Assembly: GCF_039769985.1 (NCBI RefSeq)
Contig: NZ_JBDNCH010000002.1
Coordinates: 3,100,001-3,164,000 of the forward strand
Origin: Ponticoccus litoralis
Lineage (GTDB): Bacteria > Pseudomonadota > Alphaproteobacteria > Rhodobacterales > Rhodobacteraceae
Length of the DNA: 64,000 bases
Direction of reading: 5' to 3'
A program made the translations under genes and the position numbers. The first letter of the stretch is position 1; every line of letters starts with the position of its first letter. Shown piece by piece: positions 55,279 to 64,000 of the stretch. The notes beneath the pieces were generated by a model, which saw nothing but the letters and a program-made list of their open reading frames with translations, did no database searches and was not told the origin of the DNA.

Positions 55279-56475
55279 TCACTGCGCATAGGGGTCGGCG
55301 GCATCGCGCATGCCGTCTCCGAGGAAGTTGAAGGCCAGCACCGCGATGACCACGAAGCCGCCGGGGATGAAGAGCCAGGGCGCCTGCGAAATCGAGACGA
55401 TGTTCTGCGCCTCCTTCAGCAGCACGCCCCAGGATATCGCGGGCGGCTGCAACCCGAGGCCGAGGAAGGACAGCCCGGTTTCGGCGAGGATCATCAGCGG
55501 GATCGCCAGCGTCAGCGAGGCGATGATGTGCGAGGTCAGCGAGGGCAGCATGTGGCGGAAGATGATCCGCCGCTCGGACGCGCCGTCCAGCCGTGCGGCG
55601 ATGACGAAATCGTCGTTCTTCATGGCAAGGAAGCGGCCCCGCACCACGCGGCCCAGTTCTGTCCAGCCGACCAGAGACACGATCAGCGTGATCACGAAAT
55701 ACTGCTGGTAAATCGGCCATGACGGCGGCAGGGCGGCGGCCAGCGCCAGCCAGATGGGGATCGTCGGCAGAGACAGCACGAACTCGATCAGCCTTTGGAT
55801 CACCATGTCCACGCGCCCCCCGTAATAGCCCGAGAGGCCCCCCAGCGCGATGCCGAGGACCAGCGAGATCGCCACCCCCACCAGCCCGATCGACATGGAA
55901 ATCCGGGTGCCGTAGATCACCCGGCTGAACATGTCGCGGCCCAGCCGGTCCGCCCCGAAGAGAAAGAACTTCTCGCGCGGCTCGACGGTGGCGAAGAGGT
56001 GGCGCTGGGCGTCCCAGAGGCCCCAGAACTTGTAGTCTTCGCCCTTGCCGAAGAGCGTCAGGTAGATCTTTTCCTCGGTCTGCACGTAGGTGATCTTCAG
56101 AGACTGCGGGTCGCGCTGGCGGTCCATCTTCCAGACGTAGGGGCGGATGCGGGTGCCGTCTTCGGTGCTGTCGATGAAATGGATCATCTGCGGCGGATGG
56201 TAGATCGCGCGCCGGTTCTGCCTGGTCGGATCGGCGGGCGCGACGAACTCGGCAAAGAGCGACAGCAGGTACAAGAGCCCGATCACCCAGAGGCCCGCCA
56301 TGGCCAGCTTGTGCCGCCTGAAGGCCCACCAGGTCAGCTGCGCCTGCGAGGCGATGGCGACGCGGTCCATGTCGCGCTCTGCCGCGATGGCGGGGGCGTC
56401 GTGGACCGGGGTGTCGGCGGGCAGCGCCGTGCCGTGGGGCGCGTCGAGCGCGGGATCCTTCGCGCTGTTACTCAT
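55279..56475 (-). CDS. ABC transporter permease, DppC type with an insertion
   Basis: A 398-residue inner-membrane permease. The first hydrophobic segment is near residue 58-80. Next comes a periplasmic insert of about 100 residues (NRRAIYHPPQMIHFIDSTEDG, cited in part) that ordinary dipeptide permeases lack. Then come the transmembrane core and the EAA loop (DGASERRIIFRHMLPS). The insert is typical of the subgroup that moves oligosaccharides or larger cargo. It overlaps the partner permease by 8 bases. Confidence 0.9.
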   Translation of the reverse strand: MSNSAKDPALDAPHGTALPADTPVHDAPAIAAERDMDRVAIASQAQLTWWAFRRHKLAMAGLWVIGLLYLLSLFAEFVAPADPTRQNRRAIYHPPQMIHFIDSTEDGTRIRPYVWKMDRQRDPQSLKITYVQTEEKIYLTLFGKGEDYKFWGLWDAQRHLFATVEPREKFFLFGADRLGRDMFSRVIYGTRISMSIGLVGVAISLVLGIALGGLSGYYGGRVDMVIQRLIEFVLSLPTIPIWLALAAALPPSWPIYQQYFVITLIVSLVGWTELGRVVRGRFLAMKNDDFVIAARLDGASERRIIFRHMLPSLTSHIIASLTLAIPLMILAETGLSFLGLGLQPPAISWGVLLKEAQNIVSISQAPWLFIPGGFVVIAVLAFNFLGDGMRDAADPYAQ

Positions 56476-57454
56476 AGCGGACCCTCGGGTCGAGAAGGAC
56501 GAGAAGGATGTCCGAGATCAGCATCCCGATGACGGTCAGCGAGGACAGCAGCAGCACGAAGGCTCCGGCGAGGTACATGTCCTGAGACAGGAGCGCCTGT
56601 AGCATCAGCGGCCCGGCGGTGGGCAGCGACAGCACGATGGCGGTGACCACGGCGCCCGATACGAGGTTCGGCAGCACCCAGCCGATGGTCGAGACGAAGG
56701 GGTTCAGCGCCACGCGCACCGGGTATTTCATGATCAGCGCGAATTCCGACATGCCCTTGGCGCGGGCGGTGTCGACATAGGGCTTGTTCAGCTCGTCCAG
56801 GAGGTTGGCGCGCATCACGCGGATCAGCGAGGCGGTGGCCGAGGTGCCCAGCACGACGATCGGCAGCCAGAGGTGCTCGACGAGGTTCAAGAACTTGGCC
56901 CATGACCATGGCGCGTTCTGGTATTCGGGGCTGAAGAGGCCGCCGACGTCGGTGCCGAAATGGACGACGCCCACATACATCAGGATCAGCGCCAGCAGGA
57001 AGTTCGGCGTCGCCAGCCCGATGAAGCCGATGGTGGTGGCGATGTAGTCGCCGACGGAGTACTTGCGCACCGCGGAATAGACGCCGATGGGAAAGGCCAC
57101 GGCCCAGGTGAACAGAAGCGTCGAGAAGGACAGCAGCACCGTCAGCGCCATGCGGCCCCAGACGAGGTCAGAGACCGGCTGGCGCCATTCGAAGGACATG
57201 CCGAAGTCGCCCTGCAACAGGTTTCCGACCCATTTGAAATACTGCACGTAGAGCGGCTGATCCAATCCGAAGCGCGCCCGCAGGTTCTGGATCGAGGCCT
57301 GATCCAGCACCTCGTTCGATTCCCCCAGCTTGGCGATATAGGTGGTCAGGTAGTCCCCCGGCGGCGCCTGGATCAGCAGGAAGGCCACGATGGAGACCGC
57401 GAAGAGGAAGGGAACCATCCAGAGAAGGCGTTTGAGGATGAAGCGCCAGATCAT
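56468..57454 (-). CDS. ABC transporter permease, DppB type
   Basis: A 328-residue permease with six membrane segments. The N terminus (FILKRLLWMVPFLFAVSIVAF) and the EAA loop (ARAKGMSEFALIMKYPVRVAL) are as in DppB proteins. It pairs with the DppC-type protein encoded next. It follows the binding-protein gene by 210 bp; that gap is GC-rich and shows no gene. Confidence 0.92.
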   Translation of the reverse strand: MIWRFILKRLLWMVPFLFAVSIVAFLLIQAPPGDYLTTYIAKLGESNEVLDQASIQNLRARFGLDQPLYVQYFKWVGNLLQGDFGMSFEWRQPVSDLVWGRMALTVLLSFSTLLFTWAVAFPIGVYSAVRKYSVGDYIATTIGFIGLATPNFLLALILMYVGVVHFGTDVGGLFSPEYQNAPWSWAKFLNLVEHLWLPIVVLGTSATASLIRVMRANLLDELNKPYVDTARAKGMSEFALIMKYPVRVALNPFVSTIGWVLPNLVSGAVVTAIVLSLPTAGPLMLQALLSQDMYLAGAFVLLLSSLTVIGMLISDILLVLLDPRVRYE

Positions 57455-57664
57455 GCGGGGAACCTTTGGGCAATGCGGCAGCGGGGCAGGGCCTTGTGCC
57501 GCGGTTGGGGGCGGTGTCGGGCCGCAGGCCGGCCTGCGGGGTCGCGGCGGCGGGCCGAAGCCTCTGGCCCGGACGATTGCAGAGCGCGGGGCCGGGCCGG
57601 CACTCCCCCGCCCGCAAGGGGCGAGGGGCGCGGTCCGGGCGGCGCTATCGACGCACCTGCGCCC

Positions 57665-59584
57665 CTACTCCGCGTAGTAGTAGGTCTGCGGCAGGGTCGG
57701 GCCCGGGTCGGGGTACATCCACGATCCCGGCAGCGCCCCCGGCACGTTGCGCAGCACGGCGTTCACCACGCCGTAGGTCGAGGGCCGCGTCGCCACGCCG
57801 ATAATCTCGAATTCGTCCGCGGCGATCTGGTGGATCTGGCGGAAGATCTCCTGCGCCTTCTCCGGATCGGCCTCGCCCTTGAACCGGTCGTAGAGCGCCA
57901 GCCGTTCCTTCATGCTTGCCGAGGGTTCTTCCCCGTCGGAGCCGCCGGTCAGGTACCAGCGCGCCCATGGAATGGCGAACCACGAGGCCTGCGGGTGGAT
58001 CGACAGCACGTCGCGGGGCGACAGCGTCGGGTCCAGACCGCCCGGCGCGCCCCAGACCATGAAGTCATGCTCGTTGGCCTCGCCGCGCGAGTAGTAGATC
58101 GACCGTTCCACCGAATTCGCCGTCAGGCCGACGCCGATCTCTTCCCACTGCTCGCGGATGATCTCGAGGTTGTCGCCCCATGCCGGGACCTCGACGCCGG
58201 TATAGCTGACGTTGAACTCGAACCGGCGGCCATCCGGCAGCAGGCGAAAGCCCTCGTCGTCCCGCTCGGTAAAGCCCTCGGCGTCCAGCATCTCGTTCGC
58301 GCGGTCGGGGTCGTACTCGGTGTGTTGCTTGCCCAGCTGCTCGTTGTACAGCGGATGCTGCGGCAGCGGACCGATCTGGTAGGGCTCGGACTGGCCCTGA
58401 TAGACGATGTCGATGATCTCGTCCCGGTCGATCCCCAGCGACAGGGCGATGCGCACGTTCTTGTTGCGGATCACTTCGCGCATCACCGGGTCCTTGTGGG
58501 TGTGGTTGAAGTGGATCGCCATGTCGTTGGCATCCGCGCTGGTGCGCTCATAGAGCTTGTAGCCGCCCTTTTCCTGGTTCTCGAACAGCACCGGCACGTT
58601 CTGAAGGTTGGTCAGTCGCCGGGCCTGCATGTCGACATTGCCCGCGATGGCCTCGAGCAGGATGGCCTGCGCATCGCCCGAGACGCCCCATTGCAGCGTG
58701 TCGACATAGGGCAACTGGTTGCCCTCGGTGTCGACCTGCCAGAAGTAGGGATTGCGCTCCATGATGACCTGCGTGGACCCGGCGGTGTAGCCGTCCCCCG
58801 TCACAACCCACGGGTCCAGCGTCGGACGCTCGGCATTGCCCCAGCGGTTGGGCGCCTCGACCTCGCCGCAGCGCAGGCGGAAGAGCGCGGGCCAGTCCTC
58901 GACGGCCTCGGTTTCGTCCACCATGGCCTGCACCTCGTCGTTGTAGGCGGGATGGAACTGCTGGCAGTAGTGCTTGGCCCAGATCACCGGTTCCTGCGCC
59001 AGCGGCGTCGCCAGTTCGGTCAGGAAGGTGCCGTAGGGCGCCGCGAAGCTCAGCACGACGGTGGTGTCGTCGATCTTCTCGGCCTGCATCGGCTGCCCGT
59101 CGATGACGAAGCGGGCCGGGGCGTTGGGATAGAATTCCTTGTTGTTCAGCAGGTCGTTGACGAAGAAGACGATGTCGTCGGCGGTGAAGGGTGCACCGTC
59201 CGACCATTTCATGCCTTCGCGCAGGTGGAAGGTGAAGGCGCTGCTGTCCTCGTTGACCTCCCAGCTTTCGGCGACATTGGGGATCACCTCGGAGAAGTCG
59301 GGCGACCAGCGCGTCAGACCCTGCGGCGAGACGAAGCGCAGGATCGAGTTGTGGTCGTTCGACCCGGACAGGAAGCGGCGGATGGTGCCGCCGTAGCTGC
59401 CGATGCTGTCCAGCGGCGTGATGACCTCGGGGCTGGCAGGCAGGCGGTCGTCGACCGGGGGCAGGTCGCCCGCCTCGACGCGGTCCGCCAGCATCGGGGC
59501 CTCTTCGTAGGCCAGCGCCGCGAGGGGCGCGCAGAGCGCCGTCACGGCCACCCCCGCAAGCGCGGTGGTTCTCCATGTCTTCAT
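57665..59584 (-). CDS. Periplasmic solute-binding protein of the ABC transporter
   Basis: A 639-residue protein of the oligopeptide-binding family. A signal peptide is clear (MKTWRTTALAGVAVTALCAP, cleaved after LAALA). Family motifs include FTFHLREGMKWSDGAPFTAD, cited in two parts as FTFHLREGMKWSDG and PFTADDIVFF. It is about 100 residues longer than peptide-binding relatives, as is common for members that bind sugar oligomers. Position with uronate genes makes uronides the likely cargo. The start at 59584 has GGAGAGAAAC just upstream. Confidence 0.92.
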   Translation of the reverse strand: MKTWRTTALAGVAVTALCAPLAALAYEEAPMLADRVEAGDLPPVDDRLPASPEVITPLDSIGSYGGTIRRFLSGSNDHNSILRFVSPQGLTRWSPDFSEVIPNVAESWEVNEDSSAFTFHLREGMKWSDGAPFTADDIVFFVNDLLNNKEFYPNAPARFVIDGQPMQAEKIDDTTVVLSFAAPYGTFLTELATPLAQEPVIWAKHYCQQFHPAYNDEVQAMVDETEAVEDWPALFRLRCGEVEAPNRWGNAERPTLDPWVVTGDGYTAGSTQVIMERNPYFWQVDTEGNQLPYVDTLQWGVSGDAQAILLEAIAGNVDMQARRLTNLQNVPVLFENQEKGGYKLYERTSADANDMAIHFNHTHKDPVMREVIRNKNVRIALSLGIDRDEIIDIVYQGQSEPYQIGPLPQHPLYNEQLGKQHTEYDPDRANEMLDAEGFTERDDEGFRLLPDGRRFEFNVSYTGVEVPAWGDNLEIIREQWEEIGVGLTANSVERSIYYSRGEANEHDFMVWGAPGGLDPTLSPRDVLSIHPQASWFAIPWARWYLTGGSDGEEPSASMKERLALYDRFKGEADPEKAQEIFRQIHQIAADEFEIIGVATRPSTYGVVNAVLRNVPGALPGSWMYPDPGPTLPQTYYYAE

Positions 59585-59659
59585 CGGTTTCTCTCCTCCC
59601 TGGATGCCGGGCTTTGCGCCTCGACCTCGGTAGTCCTGCATCTGAATGACGGCTTGTCA

Positions 59660-59677
59660 AACATATTATGGCATGTT
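59660..59677. promoter_or_regulatory. Candidate GntR operator between the transporter and catabolic operons
   Basis: AACAT and ATGTT form a dyad around ATTATGGC, in the most AT-rich part of the 125-bp divergent region. It overlaps a TTGTCA that could be a -35 element. A FadR-type GntR gene begins 33 bp further, so this is the natural autoregulatory site. Confidence 0.5.
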
Positions 59678-59709
59678 GTAAGGTCGTCCTGGGTGCTATC
59701 GAGGATGCC

Positions 59710-60441
59710 ATGACAGGGATCGCAACAAACGGACCGGGGGCCGAGAAGGGCAGGGAGCGCGCTGGCGGGCGGCTGGAGGATCGCGTCTTCGGCAAGCTGC
59801 GCGAGGCAATTCGCTCTGGCACCTACAGCCTTGGCGACAGGCTGCCCTCGGAGATGGAGCTGGCGCAGGAATACGGCGTGTCGCGCCCGGTGCTGCGCGG
59901 CGCCCTGTCGCGGCTGCGCGAAGAGGGGCTGATCGTCTCCCGGCAGGGCGCCGGGTCTTTCGTCAGCAGTGGGCTGCAGGCCTCGGGCGAGGGCTTCGGG
60001 CCGCTCGACTCGGTCGACGACATCGCCGCCTATTTCGCTTACCGCAGGCTGCTGGAGGCCGAGGCCGTGGCCCTTGCGGCCCTGCGCGCGACGCCGGCGG
60101 ATCTGGCCGAGCTGCGCGGTCACATGGCGGACATGGCGGCGCTTGTCGAGGTCGGCACCGCGACCATCGAGCCGGACCTGCTGTTTCACCAGAAAATCGC
60201 CGAGTTGTCGGACAACCGGTTCCTGGTTGACAGTATCGCGATGCTCCGGCCTCACATGGTCTTCATCGGGCGTTTCGTGCGGTCGCTGGGCAGCACCGGC
60301 TACGCGCGTGGCAAGGCGGCGATGTCGGATGAGCACGAAGACATCGTGCGGGCGCTGGAAGCCGGCGATGCAGCGGCCGCGCGGGCGGCGATGGTCGCGC
60401 ATATCGACAGGTCGCAGCGGCGCGTCTTCAAGGGAGAATGA
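59710..60441 (+). CDS. GntR-family regulator, FadR/FCD type
   Basis: A 243-residue regulator. The N-terminal winged helix has LREAIRSGTYSLGDRLPSEM, then GVSRPVLRGALSRLREEGLI. The C-terminal FCD domain is helical, with His and Asp/Glu residues able to bind a metal and a carboxylate ligand (EPDLLFHQKIAELS, DEHEDIVRALEAGD). Sugar acids are typical ligands. The start at 59710 has GAGG six bases upstream; an earlier in-frame ATG at 59668 would overlap the operator. It overlaps the lactonase gene (ATGA). Confidence 0.88.
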   Translation: MTGIATNGPGAEKGRERAGGRLEDRVFGKLREAIRSGTYSLGDRLPSEMELAQEYGVSRPVLRGALSRLREEGLIVSRQGAGSFVSSGLQASGEGFGPLDSVDDIAAYFAYRRLLEAEAVALAALRATPADLAELRGHMADMAALVEVGTATIEPDLLFHQKIAELSDNRFLVDSIAMLRPHMVFIGRFVRSLGSTGYARGKAAMSDEHEDIVRALEAGDAAAARAAMVAHIDRSQRRVFKGE

Positions 60442-61319
60442 GCATGGATCCGAAGATCACCTGTGTCGCGCCGACGCGCAGCACGGTCGGCGAGGGCGCC
60501 GTCTGGGACGACCGCGAGAACGTGCTGTGGTGGGTCGATATCCCGGCGGGCATCGTCTACCGCTACGATCCCGCGACCGGCGAGAACCGCGCGCATCAGG
60601 TGGGCGAACCGGTCGGCTGCCCGGCCCTGCGCGAGGCGGGGGGCATGGTGCTGGCGACGAAGTCGGGCTTCTGGTTCTGGGACCCGGAGACCGGCGCGAA
60701 GACCGCGATCCACGACCCCGAGGCGCATCTGCCGGAAAACCGCTTCAACGACGGCACCACGGACGGGCAGGGTCGGTTCTGGGCCGGGACCATGAAAGAC
60801 GGCGGCGACCCGCAGGCGCGCGGCACCTTCTACCGGCTAGACCCGGACCTGACGGTGACGGCATGGCGCGGCGGCATCTGGACGACGAACGGGCTGGCCT
60901 TCAGCCCCGACGGCAAGACCATGTACCACTCCGACAGCAACGCCCGGGTGCGCACGATCTACGCCTGCGACTACGACAGGGAAACCGGCACGCCGGGGGC
61001 CGTGCAGGTCTTTCGCGACACCAACGGCCTGCCCGGGCGCCCGGATGGCGGCACGGTGGATGCCGAGGGCTGCTATTGGCAGGCGGGCATCGAGGGCTGG
61101 CAGTTGTACCGCTATTCGCCCGAGGGCGCGGTGATCCTGACCGTCGACATGCCCATCGAGAAGCCCTCGAAGCCGATGTTCGGCGGCGAAAAGCTGGATG
61201 TGCTTTACGTGACCTCGCTGGGCGTGCCGGACGACCCGAAGCAGCCCGAGGCCGGATCGCTGTTCTCGGTCGAGGGGCTGGGCATGCGCGGCGTGCCGCA
61301 GACCCGCTTCGCAGGGTAA
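60438..61319 (+). CDS. SMP-30/gluconolactonase-like lactonase
   Basis: A 293-residue six-bladed beta-propeller of the SMP-30 family, which opens sugar-acid lactones with a divalent metal. Metal-ligand positions are visible: Glu in TVGEGAVWDD, Asn in ENRFNDGTTDGQGRFWAGTM (cited as RFNDGTTDGQG and FWAGTM) and Asp in MYHSDSNAR. No signal peptide, so it acts in the cytoplasm on lactones made by uronate dehydrogenase. The start overlaps the gntR stop. Confidence 0.9.
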   Translation: MSMDPKITCVAPTRSTVGEGAVWDDRENVLWWVDIPAGIVYRYDPATGENRAHQVGEPVGCPALREAGGMVLATKSGFWFWDPETGAKTAIHDPEAHLPENRFNDGTTDGQGRFWAGTMKDGGDPQARGTFYRLDPDLTVTAWRGGIWTTNGLAFSPDGKTMYHSDSNARVRTIYACDYDRETGTPGAVQVFRDTNGLPGRPDGGTVDAEGCYWQAGIEGWQLYRYSPEGAVILTVDMPIEKPSKPMFGGEKLDVLYVTSLGVPDDPKQPEAGSLFSVEGLGMRGVPQTRFAG

Positions 61320-61325
61320 CGGCCC

Positions 61326-62503
61326 ATGAAGATCACCGGTCTGCGCAGCTTCATGGCCCGCGACGGCAACCGCCCCCGGATGATCGTGGCACTGGATACC
61401 GACGCAGGCATCACCGGCTGGGGCGAGTGTTACAACCATGGCCCCGACCGGGCGCTGCCGCCGCTGCTGGATTACCTCTTCGGGCAGATCGAGGGCGAGG
61501 ACCCGCGCCGGATCGAGCGGATCATGCTGAAGCTCTACCAGCACACGCGCTTTCCCCCGGCGCGCTGGGGCTGGCGGCCATGTCCGCCATCGACCATGCG
61601 CTCTGGGACATTTCGGCCAAGGCACTGGGCGTGCCGGTTTACCAATTGCTGGGCGGCACGGTGCGCGACCGGGTGCGTGTCTACCTCGGCGTCTACTCGG
61701 CGCCCGGTGCGGAACAGCTGCGCGACCATTGCGCGGCGGCGCATCAGGCCTACGGGCTGAATGCCTTCAAGCTCTCGCCCTATCGCGCCGACATCCATGC
61801 CGAGCCATGGGGCAAGGTGATCACGCAGACGGTGGACTGGGTCGAAGAGGTCGCAGACCTCTGCCCCGACTGGGAATTCGCCTTCGACGCGCACGCCCGC
61901 ATCTTCGAGCCCTGGCAGGCGCAGCAACTGGGCAATGCGCTGGCGCCCTTTCACCCGCTCTTCTTCGAGGAACCCATCCGCCCCGAAAACATCGAGGCAT
62001 GGGGGCGGCTGAAATCGCAGCTGACGGTGCCGCTGGCCACGGGCGAAAGCCTGTACTCCGGGTTCGAGTTCCTCCGGCTTTTGCAATGCGCGGGCGCCGA
62101 CATCATCCAGCCCGACATCTGCGCCGTCGGCGGCCTCTTGGAGATGCGCAAGATCGCCACGATGGCAGAGGCCTTCTACGTGCCGGTCGCGCCGCATAAC
62201 CCGATGGGGCCGCTGGCGACAGCGGTGAACCTGCATTTCGCCGCCGCCTGTCCGAACTTCAAGATCCTCGAATACCGGCTGCCCGGCACCGCGGCCTTCC
62301 TTGGCCGGGATCTGGCGCAGGTGGACGAGGCGGCGGGCTACGTCAAGGATCCCTACCTGCCGGTGGATGGCTACCTCGAATTCCGCCCCGACCGGCCCGG
62401 ATGGGGTGTCGAGATCGACGAGGACTACCTGAAGACCGACCGCTACATCCACTGGGAACGCAAACTGCCCATCCGCCCCGACGGATCGACGGGCTACACA
62501 TGA
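61326..62503 (+). CDS. Enolase-superfamily sugar-acid dehydratase/cycloisomerase (frameshift in sequence)
   Basis: The corrected enzyme of about 392 residues has a capping domain (GITGWGECYNHGPDRALPPL), MSAIDHALWDISAKALGVPV, and barrel metal sites in FAFDAHARI, FFEEPI and ATGESLYSG. A His lies in VAPHNPMGP. This resembles the galactonate-dehydratase and galactarolactone-cycloisomerase branches; the exact reaction is open. One C is missing from the C-run near 61562 (FPP to GALGLAAM). The stop overlaps the next start. Confidence 0.85.
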
Positions 62504-63322
62504 CCGAGGCCGCTGCCCTGCGCGCGACCCTGCGCCGCCTGCTGGCGCTGGAGCCCGAGGCCCTGCCGCCCGAGCACAGCTTTCTGGTGCCCGAAGGCGA
62601 GGGCCCCTTTCCGGCGGTGCTCTATGCGCATCTGCACGGCGGGCACTACCACCTCGGGCGGCGCGAGTTGACCGAGGGCTGGCGCTGCCTGCAAGGCCCC
62701 TATGCGCCGGACCTTCTGGCGGCGGGCTACGCGGTGCTTTGTATCGACATGCCCGGTTTCGGCGCGCGGCAGGGCGAGGGCAACGAGGGCGCGCTGGCCA
62801 AGGCGGCGCTCTGGCAGGGGCGCACGCTGATGGGCCGGATGCTGGGCGAATTGCAGGCGGGCTTCGACTGGCTGGCGGCGCATCCGAAGGTGGACGCGGG
62901 CAGGATCGCCACGCTGGGCCTGTCCATGGGCGGCACCCACGCCTATTGGCTGGCCGCTCTGGAACCGCGCGTCGCCGCCGTGGCGCAGCTTTGCGTGCTG
63001 GCCGATATCGGCCCGATGATCCGCGACGGGTCCTTCGACAAACACAACCACTACATGACCGTGCCGGGGTTCCTGCGCCATGCCGAAATGGGTGACGTGG
63101 CCGGGCTGGTCGCGCCGCGCCCGCAGCTTGTCTGTCACGGCGCGGCTAGACGCCCTGACGCCGGAACCGGCGCGCGGCCATGCTCTGACGCGCCTGCGCG
63201 CAGCCTATGGCGGGTCCGAGGCGCTGGAGCTGTTCACCGCGCCCGGCGCGGGTCACGAAGAGACACCGGACATGCGCCGCAGGGTGCTGGATTTCCTGTC
63301 CCGGACCATCGGGCAGGAGTGA
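62500..63322 (+). CDS. Alpha/beta hydrolase (frameshift in sequence)
   Basis: A hydrolase of about 273 residues. The nucleophile elbow is TLGLSMGGTHAYW, the His is in APGAGHEETPD, and YAHLHGGHYHLG may carry the oxyanion hole. One base near 63143 joins LVCHG to RLDALTPEPARG. It is co-translated with the enolase-family gene before it and lies 17 bp before uronate dehydrogenase, so it probably acts on esters or lactones of the same pathway. Confidence 0.82.
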
Positions 63323-63339
63323 AATCAATGGGAGGAACC

Positions 63340-64000
63340 ATGCTGAACCGACTTCTGATCACCGGGGCCAACGGCAATCTGGGGCGCGAGATGCGTACGC
63401 GCCTGACGCATCTGGCTAAGACCATCCGCCTGTCCGACCGGGGCGACCTTGGCGCGGCGCAGGCGCATGAAGAGCTGATGCCCTGCGATCTGGGCGACAA
63501 GCAGGCCGTGGAAGAGCTGGTCGAGGGCTGCGACGGTATCCTCCACCTTGGCGGGCAATCGGTCGAGGCGCCACTGGAGGTGATCCGCAACGCCAACCTC
63601 GACGGCATGTTCAACCTCTACGAGGGCGCCCGGAAATCGCGCGTTACGCCGCGCATCATCTTCGCCTCGTCCAACCACGCCATCGGCTTTCACAAGCAGA
63701 CGGAACGGCTGGACGCCGAGTCCGTCACCCGGCCCGACGGGCTCTATGGCGTGTCCAAGGTCTTTGGCGAGGCCATCGCCAGCATGTATCACGACAAGTT
63801 CGGGATCGAGACGGCCAGCGTGCGCATCGGATCGTGTTTCCCCGAGCCCAAGAACCACCGGATGCTGTCCACATGGATGAGCCACGAAGATTTCGTGCGC
63901 CTGATCGAGCGGATCTTCATCACGCCGCGCCTCGGCTGCCCGATCATCTACGGCGCCTCGGCCAATGCGGCGTCCTGGTGGGACAACCGCGAGGTGGCCT
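63340..64000 (+). CDS. udh: Uronate dehydrogenase (cut by the right edge)
   Basis: An NAD-dependent short-chain/epimerase-family enzyme that oxidises galacturonate and glucuronate to aldarolactones. The NAD site is LLITGANGNLGREM; CDGILHLGGQSVEAP, FASSNHAIGFHKQTERL and the catalytic YxxxK in YGVSKVFGE follow. SVRIGSCFPEPKNHRMLSTW is abbreviated here to RIGSCFPEPKNHRML, strongly like Agrobacterium Udh. About 220 of about 265 residues are present. GGAGGAA precedes the ATG. It fixes the pathway assignment for the locus. Confidence 0.9.
   Translation, partial: MLNRLLITGANGNLGREMRTRLTHLAKTIRLSDRGDLGAAQAHEELMPCDLGDKQAVEELVEGCDGILHLGGQSVEAPLEVIRNANLDGMFNLYEGARKSRVTPRIIFASSNHAIGFHKQTERLDAESVTRPDGLYGVSKVFGEAIASMYHDKFGIETASVRIGSCFPEPKNHRMLSTWMSHEDFVRLIERIFITPRLGCPIIYGASANAASWWDNREVA

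Noticed and set aside
56960..59713. Plus-strand open frame of over 900 codons
   Set aside because: It is antisense to the clear permease and solute-binding protein genes and shows no recognisable domain.
1..64000. CRISPR array or prophage
   Set aside because: I saw no regularly spaced short repeats, no cas-like proteins and no phage structural or integrase genes apart from the transposase tail.

Overview
The window looks like the chromosome of a high-GC alphaproteobacterium of the Rhodobacteraceae (Roseobacter/Rhodobacter group). The support is gene content and order: a Rhodobacterales-type chemotaxis operon, fadJ-fadA next to acyl-CoA dehydrogenases and paired MerR regulators, a small protein gene just before trpB, an L25/CTC ribosomal protein beside pth, and an H-NOX/hybrid kinase pair. 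No plasmid or phage functions were seen.

Layout. 1-3.9 kb: tRNA-Phe, the tRNA 2-selenouridine synthase gene mnmH, and a convergent selD fused to a flavoprotein domain. 3.9-10.5 kb: a chemotaxis operon on the minus strand (STAS protein, cheY, cheA, cheW, cheR, cheY, a 119-residue protein, cheB, cheD). 10.9-20.7 kb: fatty-acid and acyl-CoA catabolism (fadJ, fadA, a GST, two acyl-CoA dehydrogenases, two MerR regulators, two hotdog thioesterases). 20.9-26.7 kb: a MATE exporter, trpB, small conserved proteins, pth and rplY. 27.2-31.7 kb: an iron-type ABC transporter operon with an uncharacterised partner protein. It lies next to a transposase remnant and between two 64-bp direct repeats. 32-37.6 kb: two LysR regulators, two Cys-nucleophile alpha/beta hydrolases and an aldo/keto reductase, some of it visibly less GC-rich. 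37.8-41 kb: lldD and a divergent H-NOX/hybrid kinase pair with a large palindrome between them. 41-49.5 kb: trpA, ppk2, a DUF2461 protein, a second MATE exporter, DUF805 and VOC proteins, ychF, and a sulfotransferase-like/aminotransferase fusion. 49.7-64 kb: a sugar-acid catabolism locus with a glucarate dehydratase, two more enolase-superfamily enzymes, a complete dipeptide-type ABC transporter, a GntR regulator, an SMP-30 lactonase, two hydrolases and, cut by the right edge, uronate dehydrogenase.

The 49.7-64 kb block reads as one system. The ABC transporter would import sugar acids or their oligomers. Uronate dehydrogenase would oxidise them to aldarolactones, the SMP-30 protein or cycloisomerase would open the ring, and the enolase-superfamily dehydratases would remove water. 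The divergent FadR-type GntR protein is the obvious regulator.

An overriding feature is about twenty single-base frameshifts, on average one per 3 kb. They hit genes that are nearly always intact (trpB, pth, ychF, selD, cheR), often in short C or G runs. Most are probably sequencing or assembly errors rather than real pseudogenes. I therefore give each affected gene as one reconstructed CDS and name the break point. The best candidate for undescribed biology is the tandem amidotransferase-fold protein (27354-28754) translationally coupled to the iron-regulated ABC transporter.
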